Source: Chloroflexota bacterium
Lineage (GTDB): Bacteria > Chloroflexota > UBA6077 > FW602-bin22 > JAMCVK01
Direction of reading: 5' to 3'
DNA length: 64,000 nucleotides
Assembly (NCBI GenBank): GCA_023475225.1
Contig: JAMCVK010000016.1
Coordinates: forward strand, 58,328 to 122,327
Part shown: one piece after another, positions 33,554 through 41,227 of the stretch
Numbering within the stretch: position 1 is the stretch's first letter
Layout: each line of letters begins with the position of its first letter
Notes under the pieces: model-generated
Databases searched by the model: none
What the model saw: only the letters and a program-made list of their open reading frames with translations
What the model was told of the DNA's origin: nothing
Position numbers and translations under genes: made by a program

Positions 33554-33991
33554 ATGCTTGGTTTAGGTATTGGTAGAGGGCTTCTTGTTACCCTCAGGCA
33601 TTTTCTGAGCAAACCGATCACGGTTCAATATCCAGAGGAAAGGCTCCCTGTCGCCGACCGCTTTCGGGGGCCGCCGGTACTCTCTTCCGATCCGGTCAGC
33701 GGTAGGGAGTTATGCATCGCCTGCGGACTTTGTGCACGGGCCTGTCCTCACGGCAACATCGCCATCACGCGCACTGTGGAGGCAGATGGGAGCCGGCGTC
33801 TATTAACTTACGAGATAGACATCGGACGCTGTCTCTTCTGTGGATTATGCGAGGAGGCCTGCCCTGTTCGGCCGGTCCGAGCAGTGCACATGAGCCACTT
33901 TTACGAACTAGCGGTGGAAGATCGCCAGCCTCTCGTCTATGACAAAGAACGTCTTCTCGAATTGGGGCGAAAGGATAAGCGGAGCCAATGA
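33554..33991 (+). CDS. nuoI: NADH-quinone oxidoreductase subunit I
   Basis: 8Fe ferredoxin-like subunit, 145 residues, passing electrons toward cluster N2. Two [4Fe-4S] motifs are visible: CIACGLCARACPHG (about 54-67) and CLFCGLCEEACPV (about 93-105). ATG 33554 is not preceded by a strong ribosome-binding site. It overlaps nuoJ by 4 bases. Because NuoE, NuoF and NuoG are missing here, this subunit is the likely electron entry point, perhaps from ferredoxin. Confidence 0.94.
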   Translation: MLGLGIGRGLLVTLRHFLSKPITVQYPEERLPVADRFRGPPVLSSDPVSGRELCIACGLCARACPHGNIAITRTVEADGSRRLLTYEIDIGRCLFCGLCEEACPVRPVRAVHMSHFYELAVEDRQPLVYDKERLLELGRKDKRSQ

Positions 33992-34485
33992 CGGACTCGG
34001 TTATGACAGTCTCTTTCTACATACTCTCAGCCATCCTCCTCGGATCGGCCTTAGCCGTAGTATTCTTCCGCAGCCTAATTTACAGCGCTTTCTCTTTGGC
34101 CTTGTCTTTTCTCAGTGTGGCCGGGCTTTATATACTTTTGCGAGCGGACTTCATTGCTGCTGTGCAGATCGTAATCTATGTAGGCGCGGTCATGGTGCTC
34201 GTGCTCTTTGCTGTGATGCTGACCGAGCAAGTCCATTCACCGCGCAGCAACCCATTCAGTAGTCAGTCCATCGCAGCTGCCCTAATGATTCTGATCCTGT
34301 TGGGTATCATGGTGGTGGCTATCGCTCGTACACCTTGGGTAGTTAGTCCAGAAGTCACGGTAGGGCCAACCGCAGCCCTTCTCGGTCGGTTGCTCTTTAC
34401 CGATTTTGCCCTTCCATTCGAGATAGCCTCCATCGTTCTCCTAGTAGCCATGATTGGGGCGATCATTATCGCCAGGGAAGATTGA
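33988..34485 (+). CDS. nuoJ: NADH-quinone oxidoreductase subunit J
   Basis: ND6-type membrane subunit, 165 residues, five membrane segments. The stretch LLRADFIAAVQIVIYVGAVM and VLVLFAVMLTEQV are characteristic, and the end is GAIIIARED. Start ATG 33988 in overlap with nuoI; nuoK follows 3 bases after its stop. Confidence 0.93.
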   Translation: MTDSVMTVSFYILSAILLGSALAVVFFRSLIYSAFSLALSFLSVAGLYILLRADFIAAVQIVIYVGAVMVLVLFAVMLTEQVHSPRSNPFSSQSIAAALMILILLGIMVVAIARTPWVVSPEVTVGPTAALLGRLLFTDFALPFEIASIVLLVAMIGAIIIARED

Positions 34486-34488
34486 ACG

Positions 34489-34800
34489 ATGAATATCTCA
34501 CTGGAACATTACCTGATCTTGAGCGCGCTCCTTTTCTGCATTGGGCTTTTCGGCGCTTTGGCCAAGCGCAACGCAGTAGCGATCCTGATGTGTATCGAAC
34601 TGATGCTTAACGCCGTCAATATCGCTTTGGTAGCTTTTGCTCATTACACGACGCCGGCCTACCTGGTTGGACAAGTATTCGCCGTTTTCGTCATGACCGT
34701 CGCTGCGGCCGAGGCGGCTGTGGGATTGGCCATCGTCCTGGCCGTCTATCGCCAGCGTGAGACGATAAGCATCGATGAGATCAACTTGATGAAATGGTAG
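34489..34800 (+). CDS. nuoK: NADH-quinone oxidoreductase subunit K
   Basis: ND4L-type subunit, 103 residues, three membrane segments with the conserved Glu residues in [17 protein letters not shown] and [17 protein letters not shown] that line the proton path. The length is typical. It lies between nuoJ and nuoL with short spacing. Confidence 0.95.
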   Translation: MNISLEHYLILSALLFCIGLFGALAKRNAVAILMCIELMLNAVNIALVAFAHYTTPAYLVGQVFAVFVMTVAAAEAAVGLAIVLAVYRQRETISIDEINLMKW

Positions 34801-34825
34801 CCGGAAGCGAAGGGGTTAAAAGGCG

Positions 34826-36787
34826 ATGCTTTCCTATCTTTGGCTGATTCCCTTATTTCCGCTGCTCTCGCTATTAATCATTACCTTTTTTACCCTCAAG
34901 CGGCCTCGCCTCAGTGGGTACGTGACGATCGTCTCCATTTTTGGCTCTTTCATTTTATCCTGTCTCGTGCTCTGGCTTATGTTGACCGGCCAGTTTGGCT
35001 CTGGAGGCGAACATGGTCGCGTTTTGGAGACGAGCATCGCCTGGTTCACCATTGGCCAGACCCAGTTTCATCTTGGCTTGTTGCTGGATCCACTAACAGC
35101 AGTAATGCTCATCGTCGTTAGTGCAGTTAGTCTGGTAGTGCAGATTTATTCTCAGGGATACATGGCCGCTGATCCAGGTTATAGTCGCTACTTCGCCTTT
35201 ATGTCCCTTTTCACTATGTCGATGCTGGGGTTGGTGCTGGCCAATAACTTTCTTATGATCTACATTACCTGGGAGTTGGTCGGACTTTGCTCCTATTTAC
35301 TGATCGGGTTCTGGTATGCTAAACCAGAGGCTGCTGCCGCAGCCAAAAAGGCCTTCATCGTCACCCGTTTCGGCGACTTAGGATTTTTGATTGGCATCCT
35401 TATCCTTTTCTATTACACGCACACCTTCAATTTCACGGAGGTCTTTCGACAGGCAGCCGGGCTCGGCAGCACTGTTCTGACACTGACAGCTGTGTTGATT
35501 TTTTGCGGGGCTATCGGCAAGTCAGCCCAATTCCCCCTCCATGTCTGGCTACCAGACGCTATGGAAGGCCCAACCCCCGTCAGCGCCCTTATTCATGCGG
35601 CGACGATGGTGGCGGCTGGTGTATATTTAGTGGCACGTACTATGCCCTTATTCGCCCAATCGCCTGAAGCGATGTTAGTGGTAGCCAGCATCGGCGGCTT
35701 CACCGCCCTCTTCGCCGCCACAATGGGACTAGTAATGAACGATATCAAGCGGGTATTGGCTTATTCTACCATCAGCCAGCTCGGCTATATGATGCTAGGG
35801 TTAGGGATGGGTGGTTCTGTGGCCGGCATATTTCACCTGATGAACCATGGCTTCTTCAAGGCCCTGCTCTTTTTGGGCGCTGGCAGCGTTATGCACAGTA
35901 CAGGGACAGCCGATATGCGCTCAATGGGAGGCCTGCGCAGGGTGATGCCCATCACCTTCTGGACTTTCGCCATCGCCTCTCTCAGCCTGGCTGGCATATT
36001 TCCATTTTCGGGATTCTGGAGTAAGGATGAGATCCTGGCTGATGCTCTGCACGGTGGGCAATGGCTACTGTTTGCTATGGGAATAGCTGGGGCGTGCCTG
36101 ACGGCCTTCTATATGTTTCGGATCATCTTCCTCACCTTCTTCGGCGTCTATCGGGGCCACGGTGTAGTGGCCCAACCAGCCACAGCGGAGCACACGAGTC
36201 GCCGTTTCAGTGCTTTAGCCCAGACGCTAGAGGAGAAAAAGGATCAGACCCACACAGAGCATCTTGGGCGACTGCATGAATCGCCCTGGGTGATGACCAT
36301 CCCTCTTATCCTGCTGGCCATCCCCTCCATTCTATCCGGTCTAATCAACGTGAATGGCGACTTCGCTCGCTTCATGGGCGAGAGCAAGCATGTTGCGGTA
36401 GACCCAGTCGTGGTTGGGGTCTCGATGTCGGCGGCTCTGCTGGGCATCTTACTCGCCTATGCGATGTACAGCGCCCGCTGGGTTTCTGCCGAGCGGGTGG
36501 GGCGTACCTTTGCTCCCATCTATAACACACTTTCCCATAAGTACTGGTTCGACGATTTCTATCAGGCCATCATTGATAAGGTGGTGTTGGGGCTATCCTT
36601 TGCGGCCCAATGGTTCGATCTGGTTGTCATTGACGGTATCGCCGATGGGCTAGGCTACGCTCTCTTAGCGACAGGCCGGGGCTTGAGCAGAATCGAGACC
36701 GGGCGTCTACAGAACTACGCTCTAGCCATATTCGCCGGCGTAGCGGTCATCGTAGGTTGGCTGTTCTTGACCGGGGTAATTCGCTGA
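34826..36787 (+). CDS. nuoL: NADH-quinone oxidoreductase subunit L
   Basis: Antiporter-like proton-pumping subunit, 653 residues with about 14-16 membrane segments and a C-terminal lateral helix region. GLCSYLLIGFWY, SAQFPLHVWLPDAMEGPTPV, ALIHAATMVAAGVYL and YSTISQLGYM are clear. ATG 34826 follows AGGGGTTAAAAGGCG. A charged cytoplasmic insert (HTSRRFSALAQTLEEKKDQT) near residues 455-475 is longer than usual. Confidence 0.96.
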   Translation: MLSYLWLIPLFPLLSLLIITFFTLKRPRLSGYVTIVSIFGSFILSCLVLWLMLTGQFGSGGEHGRVLETSIAWFTIGQTQFHLGLLLDPLTAVMLIVVSAVSLVVQIYSQGYMAADPGYSRYFAFMSLFTMSMLGLVLANNFLMIYITWELVGLCSYLLIGFWYAKPEAAAAAKKAFIVTRFGDLGFLIGILILFYYTHTFNFTEVFRQAAGLGSTVLTLTAVLIFCGAIGKSAQFPLHVWLPDAMEGPTPVSALIHAATMVAAGVYLVARTMPLFAQSPEAMLVVASIGGFTALFAATMGLVMNDIKRVLAYSTISQLGYMMLGLGMGGSVAGIFHLMNHGFFKALLFLGAGSVMHSTGTADMRSMGGLRRVMPITFWTFAIASLSLAGIFPFSGFWSKDEILADALHGGQWLLFAMGIAGACLTAFYMFRIIFLTFFGVYRGHGVVAQPATAEHTSRRFSALAQTLEEKKDQTHTEHLGRLHESPWVMTIPLILLAIPSILSGLINVNGDFARFMGESKHVAVDPVVVGVSMSAALLGILLAYAMYSARWVSAERVGRTFAPIYNTLSHKYWFDDFYQAIIDKVVLGLSFAAQWFDLVVIDGIADGLGYALLATGRGLSRIETGRLQNYALAIFAGVAVIVGWLFLTGVIR

Positions 36788-36848
36788 GGTGCACTATGTT
36801 CAGAAGGATCACCTGTGTTGAAAGGATAAAACGGATGGGAGGCTCCCG

Positions 36849-38324
36849 ATGATCCCGGGTTATTTGAGCCTCATCATCTTCTTGCCGCTGGTCGGTGCCA
36901 TCATGATCGCCATACTACCAAAAGAAAGCGGGCGGGCCATAAAGCTGACTGCAGCGGGATTTTCTTTGGCCTGTCTACTATTAGCCCTACTACTGTTCGC
37001 CCAATTCGATGTATCTCACAGCGGACCCCAATTTGTGGAGAAGAGCCCCTGGATTCCTACCTTTGGCGTCTCCTACTTTCTGGGGGTCGATGGATTGAGC
37101 CTACCACTAGTTCTGCTCACGGCATTATTGACCTTTCTGTCCGTGCTCGCTTCCTGGAACATCGCCCTGCGAGTGAAAGAGTATTTTGCTCTTTTACTGG
37201 TCCTTGAGATGGGGATACTGGGTGTCTTTTCGGCGCTTGATCTCTTCCTTTTCTTCCTTTTCTGGGAAGTGGAATTGATACCGATGTACCTTTTGATCGC
37301 CATTTGGGGAGGTCCGCGGCGGGAATACGCTGCCATCAAGTTCGTTCTTTACACCTTCGCGGGCAGTGCCATCATGTTAGTCGGCATCTTTGCCCTCTAC
37401 TTCAACTCAGGATTGAATACCTTCGATATGTTAGAGATAGGAAAGGTTCATTACCCGGCCGTCTTTCAGGCCATTGTTTTCATGCTCCTGTTCTTCGGTT
37501 TCGCTATTAAGCTGCCCGTCTTCCCCTTACACACCTGGTTGCCTGATGCCCACGTGGAGGCGCCTACAGCAGTGAGCGTGATCCTGGCCGGGGTATTGCT
37601 GAAGATGGGTGGCTATGGAATGATCCGCCTGTGCCTATCCATCCTGCCTCAAGCGGCCCACGATTACGCCTTTCTCATCGGCATACTGGCCGTGATCAAC
37701 GTGCTCTACGGGGCTGGTGTCTCTATGGTTCAGAATGACCTGAAGAAGATGGTAGCCTATTCCAGCGTAAGTCATATGGGCTATGTGTTGTTGGGCATAG
37801 CTGCCCTGAATGAGCTGAGCCTCAATGGCGCTGTATTGCAGATGTTTACCCATGGCACCATCACCGGTTTACTGTTCCTATTGGTAGGATGCGTCTATGA
37901 GAAGACTCATACTCGGCTCATCTCCGAGATGGGCGGATTGGCCCCTCGCATGCCCTGGCTAGCAGTCATCTTCTCCATGGCCGGGTTAGCCTCGCTCGGC
38001 TTGCCCGGGATGAGCGGGTTCATTGCTGAGTTCCTGATCTTCGTGGGTTCCTTTGGCACATGGAAGGTCTTCACCATCCTTGCCGCAGCCGGCATTGTGC
38101 TTACGGCGGGCTATATTCTCTGGATGCTCCAACGCGTCTTCTTCGGTCCACCGCGCCCTCAGCTAGCTGATGTGGGAGATGCTCGCGCCCTGGAGCTCGT
38201 TCCCTTGGTTACTCTTATGGCCATCATTGTTCTTGTTGGGGTCTATCCGGCCATTCTCACTGACGTCATTCAGAGTGGGGTAATGCCGCTGATTACTCTG
38301 GTTGGATCACACCCAGGAGGATAA
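36849..38324 (+). CDS. nuoM: NADH-quinone oxidoreductase subunit M
   Basis: Second antiporter-like subunit, 491 residues. LFFLFWEVELIPMYLLIAIW, FPLHTWLPDAHVEAPTAVSV and YSSVSHMGYVLLG are the family signatures with the conserved Glu and Lys of the proton channel. ATG 36849 follows GGGAGGCTCCCG. A 61-base gap separates it from nuoL, and nuoN begins 3 bases after it. Confidence 0.96.
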   Translation: MIPGYLSLIIFLPLVGAIMIAILPKESGRAIKLTAAGFSLACLLLALLLFAQFDVSHSGPQFVEKSPWIPTFGVSYFLGVDGLSLPLVLLTALLTFLSVLASWNIALRVKEYFALLLVLEMGILGVFSALDLFLFFLFWEVELIPMYLLIAIWGGPRREYAAIKFVLYTFAGSAIMLVGIFALYFNSGLNTFDMLEIGKVHYPAVFQAIVFMLLFFGFAIKLPVFPLHTWLPDAHVEAPTAVSVILAGVLLKMGGYGMIRLCLSILPQAAHDYAFLIGILAVINVLYGAGVSMVQNDLKKMVAYSSVSHMGYVLLGIAALNELSLNGAVLQMFTHGTITGLLFLLVGCVYEKTHTRLISEMGGLAPRMPWLAVIFSMAGLASLGLPGMSGFIAEFLIFVGSFGTWKVFTILAAAGIVLTAGYILWMLQRVFFGPPRPQLADVGDARALELVPLVTLMAIIVLVGVYPAILTDVIQSGVMPLITLVGSHPGG

Positions 38325-38327
38325 GGA

Positions 38328-39767
38328 TTGAATCTCTTCTTGCTCTCTCCAGAGCTGGTCCTTTGTATGCTTGGGCTCACTCTCATCGCCCTTGATCTCT
38401 TGCTCCCAAGAGAGCGTAAATCTCTCTTGCCCTACGTAGCCCTGGTTGGTCTAATCATAGCAGCCGGCTTCACCCTCGCCCTTAGTGGTCAGCAGGGTGT
38501 CTCCTTCGGCGGCGCCTTGATTGTTGACCATCTTTCGATTTTCTTCAGGCTGCTCTTCCTGGCGGGGACGGCTCTGGTCGTTCTCGCTTCCATAGATTAC
38601 GTACGGTATACAGGATTACCCGCAGGTGAGTACTATGCCTCCATCATTTTTGCGGCTATAGGTATGATGTTGCTCGCTAGCAGCCGTGAATTGATCACCA
38701 TCTATATCTCCCTGGAACTTACTACCATCGCCCTGTGCATCCTAACCTGCCTTTTAAAAAGGGACGTTAAGTCGACCGAGGCAGGACTGAAATATATTTT
38801 GCTGGGGGCCCTATCCTCAGCAGCGCTACTTTATGGGATGGCCTTAGTCTATGGCTTAAGTGGAAGCACAATCCTGGACGATATCCGCACAGCGCTGGTG
38901 ACGACCGGCGAGGAGCCGGCCTTGATCCTGGCCCTGGTTTTTCTCGTGGCCGGATTCGGCTTCAAGATGGCTTCTGTGCCGTTTCATATGTGGGTGCCTG
39001 ATGTGTATGAAGGGGCTCCGACACCAGTGACGGCCTTCCTCTCCGTCGGATCCAAAGCAGCTGGCTTCGTCATCGTCCTGCGGGTGTTCACTACCGCCTT
39101 CCCGGCTATGCAAGGCATTTGGCTTCCGCTATTCGCCATCCTGGCAGCTGTGACGATGACCCTCGGCAATGTGGTAGCCCTGCGGCAAACCAACATTAAG
39201 CGCATGCTTGGCTACTCCAGCATCGCTCAGGCTGGGTATGCGATGGTCGGACTCTCGGCGCTCTCTCCCTCGGTGACCGCAAGCCTTCTCTTCTTTCTGC
39301 TGGCCTATACCCTGACGAACCTTGGTGCTTTCATTGCGGTCATCGCCTTTTCCGCTCAAGCGGGTGGTGATGAGATAGAGGACTATAATGGTTTGGCCAA
39401 ACGTGCTCCGTTGCTTGCTTTCGGTCTGACTCTTTGCCTGCTCTCGTTAACGGGTATCCCCCCGATGGCTGGCTTCACAAGCAAGCTATATCTATTTGCA
39501 GAAGCGCTGGGACATGGCCTCTCCTGGCTGGTCGTACTCGGCCTGCTCAACAGTGTGGTGTCCATGTACTATTATCTGCGGGTAGTGAGGACGATGTACG
39601 TTAATGTTCCGGTGGTGGAGGGGATGGTTTACGTCTCGCCTCCCTTCCGGCTGGCCATGTGGGTAGCTATAGGCGGTATGCTGCTGCTGGGGCTATATCC
39701 AGCTCCATTTATGGAAGGGGCTAAGTCGGCCGTACAGGCTCTACTCCTCTTAGCGATCCAGGCATAG
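38328..39767 (+). CDS. nuoN: NADH-quinone oxidoreductase subunit N
   Basis: Third antiporter-like subunit, 479 residues from TTG 38328 with AGGAGGATAAGGA upstream. YISLELTTIALCILTCLLKR, VPFHMWVPDVYEGAPTPVTA and YSSIAQAGYAMVGL are seen. It closes the nuo operon; nothing resembling NuoE, NuoF or NuoG follows. It converges on the zinc-ribbon gene at 39808. Confidence 0.96.
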   Translation: MNLFLLSPELVLCMLGLTLIALDLLLPRERKSLLPYVALVGLIIAAGFTLALSGQQGVSFGGALIVDHLSIFFRLLFLAGTALVVLASIDYVRYTGLPAGEYYASIIFAAIGMMLLASSRELITIYISLELTTIALCILTCLLKRDVKSTEAGLKYILLGALSSAALLYGMALVYGLSGSTILDDIRTALVTTGEEPALILALVFLVAGFGFKMASVPFHMWVPDVYEGAPTPVTAFLSVGSKAAGFVIVLRVFTTAFPAMQGIWLPLFAILAAVTMTLGNVVALRQTNIKRMLGYSSIAQAGYAMVGLSALSPSVTASLLFFLLAYTLTNLGAFIAVIAFSAQAGGDEIEDYNGLAKRAPLLAFGLTLCLLSLTGIPPMAGFTSKLYLFAEALGHGLSWLVVLGLLNSVVSMYYYLRVVRTMYVNVPVVEGMVYVSPPFRLAMWVAIGGMLLLGLYPAPFMEGAKSAVQALLLLAIQA

Positions 39768-39807
39768 ATACCTGAGGGAGTGAGACGCCTTGGAACCAGC
39801 GCTGCTA

Positions 39808-39975
39808 TCAGTCGTGTTTGCTCATCATCGAGGCTGCGCCATATTCGCACTTGTGCATAGCTGCAGCCAGCTCAACCTCTTCGACCTTGCCGCACATTTC
39901 TAACCCGCAGTAAGGGCATTTCCATCCTTCCTTGACCTTCCCGGTGGATATAGGAGACATAAAGTAATGACCCAC
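39808..39975 (-). CDS. Small zinc-ribbon-like protein (55 aa)
   Basis: 55 residues from GTG 39975, chosen because GGAGGG lies about six bases upstream; ATG 39960 (50 residues) is the alternative. It has CPYCGLEMCG and later HKCEYG, giving four Cys and one His that could bind zinc or iron. No known family was recognised. It is the last gene of a minus-strand group with ferritin-like protein and rubredoxin, so a redox or metal role is inferred. Confidence 0.6.
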   Translation of the reverse strand: MGHYFMSPISTGKVKEGWKCPYCGLEMCGKVEEVELAAAMHKCEYGAASMMSKHD

Positions 39976-40013
39976 TATTTGCCCTCCAGTATGCCTTGCA
40001 AATGACTCAAAGT

Positions 40014-40574
40014 CTAACCTTCGGCTTCCAGATCGAATTCGGGGATGCCAAACCAATGTCCGGTCCTGGTCAAATAATCGTATTCTCCCTGGAGGATCAA
40101 CAAGTGGCCTTCCTCCTCTTCGATCAGATATTGATACATCACCTTGCCGGAGGGATCAGAGGCCTGGGCAGCGGCCTCCGTATAAAAGGCGATGGAATCC
40201 CGCTCCGCCTGGATGCCTCGCCGCAGAGCAGACAGCTCGTGATCGCCCTCTCCTCTAGCTGGCGCTGAAGTAGAGGTAGGGGTGATGTCATCCTCACCCT
40301 TCTCAGCTTTAGGGAAGATGGGGGGTGTTCTCACCTTACGGTCAGCTATACCTTGCTCTAGAGGAGGCCACCTCTTAACCTCAGCGAGTGATTGGTAAGC
40401 GGACTCTAATGTACGAAGGTGGCTCAGCTCATCCTCTGCTAGCGTGCGGAACACTGCCTTCCCTTGCGCATCAGCGGTTGTCGTGGCCACGCTGGTGTAA
40501 AAGGCGTAGCCATCACGCTCAATCTGCATAGCCGTTTGTAAGGCGATAAAATCTTCTTCTAAATCGTCTGGCAC
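40014..40574 (-). CDS. Rubrerythrin-like protein with duplicated ferritin-like domain
   Basis: 186 residues from GTG 40574, which has GAGGT upstream; the frame extends to an ATG at 40634 but without a site. Two related helical halves are visible: ALQTAMQIERDGYAFYTSVA with EDELSHLRTLESAYQSL, and ALRRGIQAERDSIAFYTEAA with EEEEGHLLILQGEYDYL. Each supplies Glu/His residues of a di-iron site of the rubrerythrin/ferritin-like type. A polar linker with Thr/Pro/Ser lies between them. No rubredoxin domain is fused, but a rubredoxin gene is next to it. Likely role: peroxide detoxification. Confidence 0.8.
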   Translation of the reverse strand: MPDDLEEDFIALQTAMQIERDGYAFYTSVATTTADAQGKAVFRTLAEDELSHLRTLESAYQSLAEVKRWPPLEQGIADRKVRTPPIFPKAEKGEDDITPTSTSAPARGEGDHELSALRRGIQAERDSIAFYTEAAAQASDPSGKVMYQYLIEEEEGHLLILQGEYDYLTRTGHWFGIPEFDLEAEG

Positions 40575-40641
40575 GCTGTACCTCAGAACTAGAACTGCTA
40601 GGGAGGCCTTGTTGGCCGTTTTCCCCGGCCACACCCAGCGA

Positions 40642-40806
40642 CTATGGCTCTATCTTCTCAAACAGGTCCTTTGCTGCCCCACATTCGGGACAGACCCAGT
40701 CATCAGGCAAGTCTGTAAAAGAGGTACCCGGTGCTATACCATGGTCTGGATCACCTGTCGCTGGGTCGTAGATATAGCCACAAATTGAGCATTGCCATTT
40801 TCCCAA
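40642..40806 (-). CDS. Rubredoxin
   Basis: 54 residues from TTG 40806 with GGGAGGAAG four bases upstream. The two Cys pairs CSICGYIYD (6-14) and CPECGA (39-44) form the Fe(SCys)4 site; [20 protein letters not shown], given as [16 protein letters not shown], is the family consensus. It is an electron carrier, here most likely feeding the adjacent rubrerythrin-like protein. It is too short and too rare-start to stand out, but the family match is complete. Confidence 0.93.
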   Translation of the reverse strand: MGKWQCSICGYIYDPATGDPDHGIAPGTSFTDLPDDWVCPECGAAKDLFEKIEP

Positions 40807-40878
40807 AGCGTCTTCCTCCCTCAGAGATGCTTAGGTATCTGAGTAAGGGTGACCAAACCGGGCGAATCAAACTGGGGT

Positions 40879-40968
40879 TGGCGGAGAGGGTGGGATTCGA
40901 ACCCACGAGGCCTTGCGGCCTACACGCTCTCCAGGCGTGCGCACTAGACCAGACTATGCGACCTCTCC
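40879..40968 (-). tRNA. tRNA-Ser (anticodon GGA)
   Basis: Minus strand, 5' end at 40968. Acceptor arms GGAGAGG and CCTCTCC pair; the anticodon stem CACGC/GCGTG encloses loop CTGGAGA (anticodon GGA, reading UCC/UCU). A long variable arm (AGGCCGCAAGGCCT) marks a type II tRNA-Ser, and GGTTCGAATCC is the T arm. Discriminator G and an encoded CCA end the gene at 40879. Confidence 0.95.
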
Positions 40969-40998
40969 ATCTAGCCCGATATGTACGATAGATGTGAC

Positions 40999-41085
40999 TG
41001 GCGGAGAGGGTGGGATTCGAACCCACGAGGCTCAGCGCCCACCGCTTTTCGAGAGCGGCACCATCAACCACTCGGACACCTCTCC
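40999..41085 (-). tRNA. tRNA-Ser (anticodon CGA)
   Basis: Minus strand, 5' end at 41085. Same acceptor and T arms as the neighbouring tRNA-Ser; anticodon stem CCGCT/AGCGG with loop CTCGAAA (anticodon CGA, reading UCG). Variable arm about GGGCGCTGAGCC. CCA is encoded at 41001-40999. The two tRNA-Ser genes lie 30 bases apart and are probably cut from one transcript. Confidence 0.95.
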
Positions 41086-41098
41086 CCGTCCGTCCGAA

Positions 41099-41128
41099 AT
41101 TATAGCACGGTCAACTCGTCTGGCTCAA
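41099..41128 (-). promoter_or_regulatory. Promoter of the two tRNA-Ser genes
   Basis: Minus strand TTGAGC (41128-41123), 18-base spacer, TATAAT (41104-41099); the mature 5' end of the first tRNA is 14 bases after the -10. Confidence 0.6.
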
Positions 41129-41132
41129 GTGA

Positions 41133-41162
41133 TTGACAGCTGCTCTTGTTATGTATTATATT
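41133..41162 (+). promoter_or_regulatory. Promoter of the pyrophosphorylase/mutase fusion gene
   Basis: TTGACA (41133-41138), 18-base spacer, TATATT (41157-41162), the same pattern as the riboswitch promoter at 24102. It lies 66 bases before the ATG at 41228 and back to back with the tRNA promoter. Confidence 0.6.
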
Positions 41163-41227
41163 ATAAGTGCACACTTAAGCCGGATGGATAAGGGCTGCTG
41201 AGCTGCCCGTCAGGAAGGGGGGAGCAC

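Noticed and set aside
33554..33991. Stand-alone ferredoxin
   Set aside because: Position between nuoH and nuoJ and overlap with nuoJ identify it as NuoI.
40879..41085. Two near-identical segments that could be read as a direct repeat or a start of an array
   Set aside because: They fold as two tRNA-Ser genes with different anticodons; the likeness is in acceptor and T arms.
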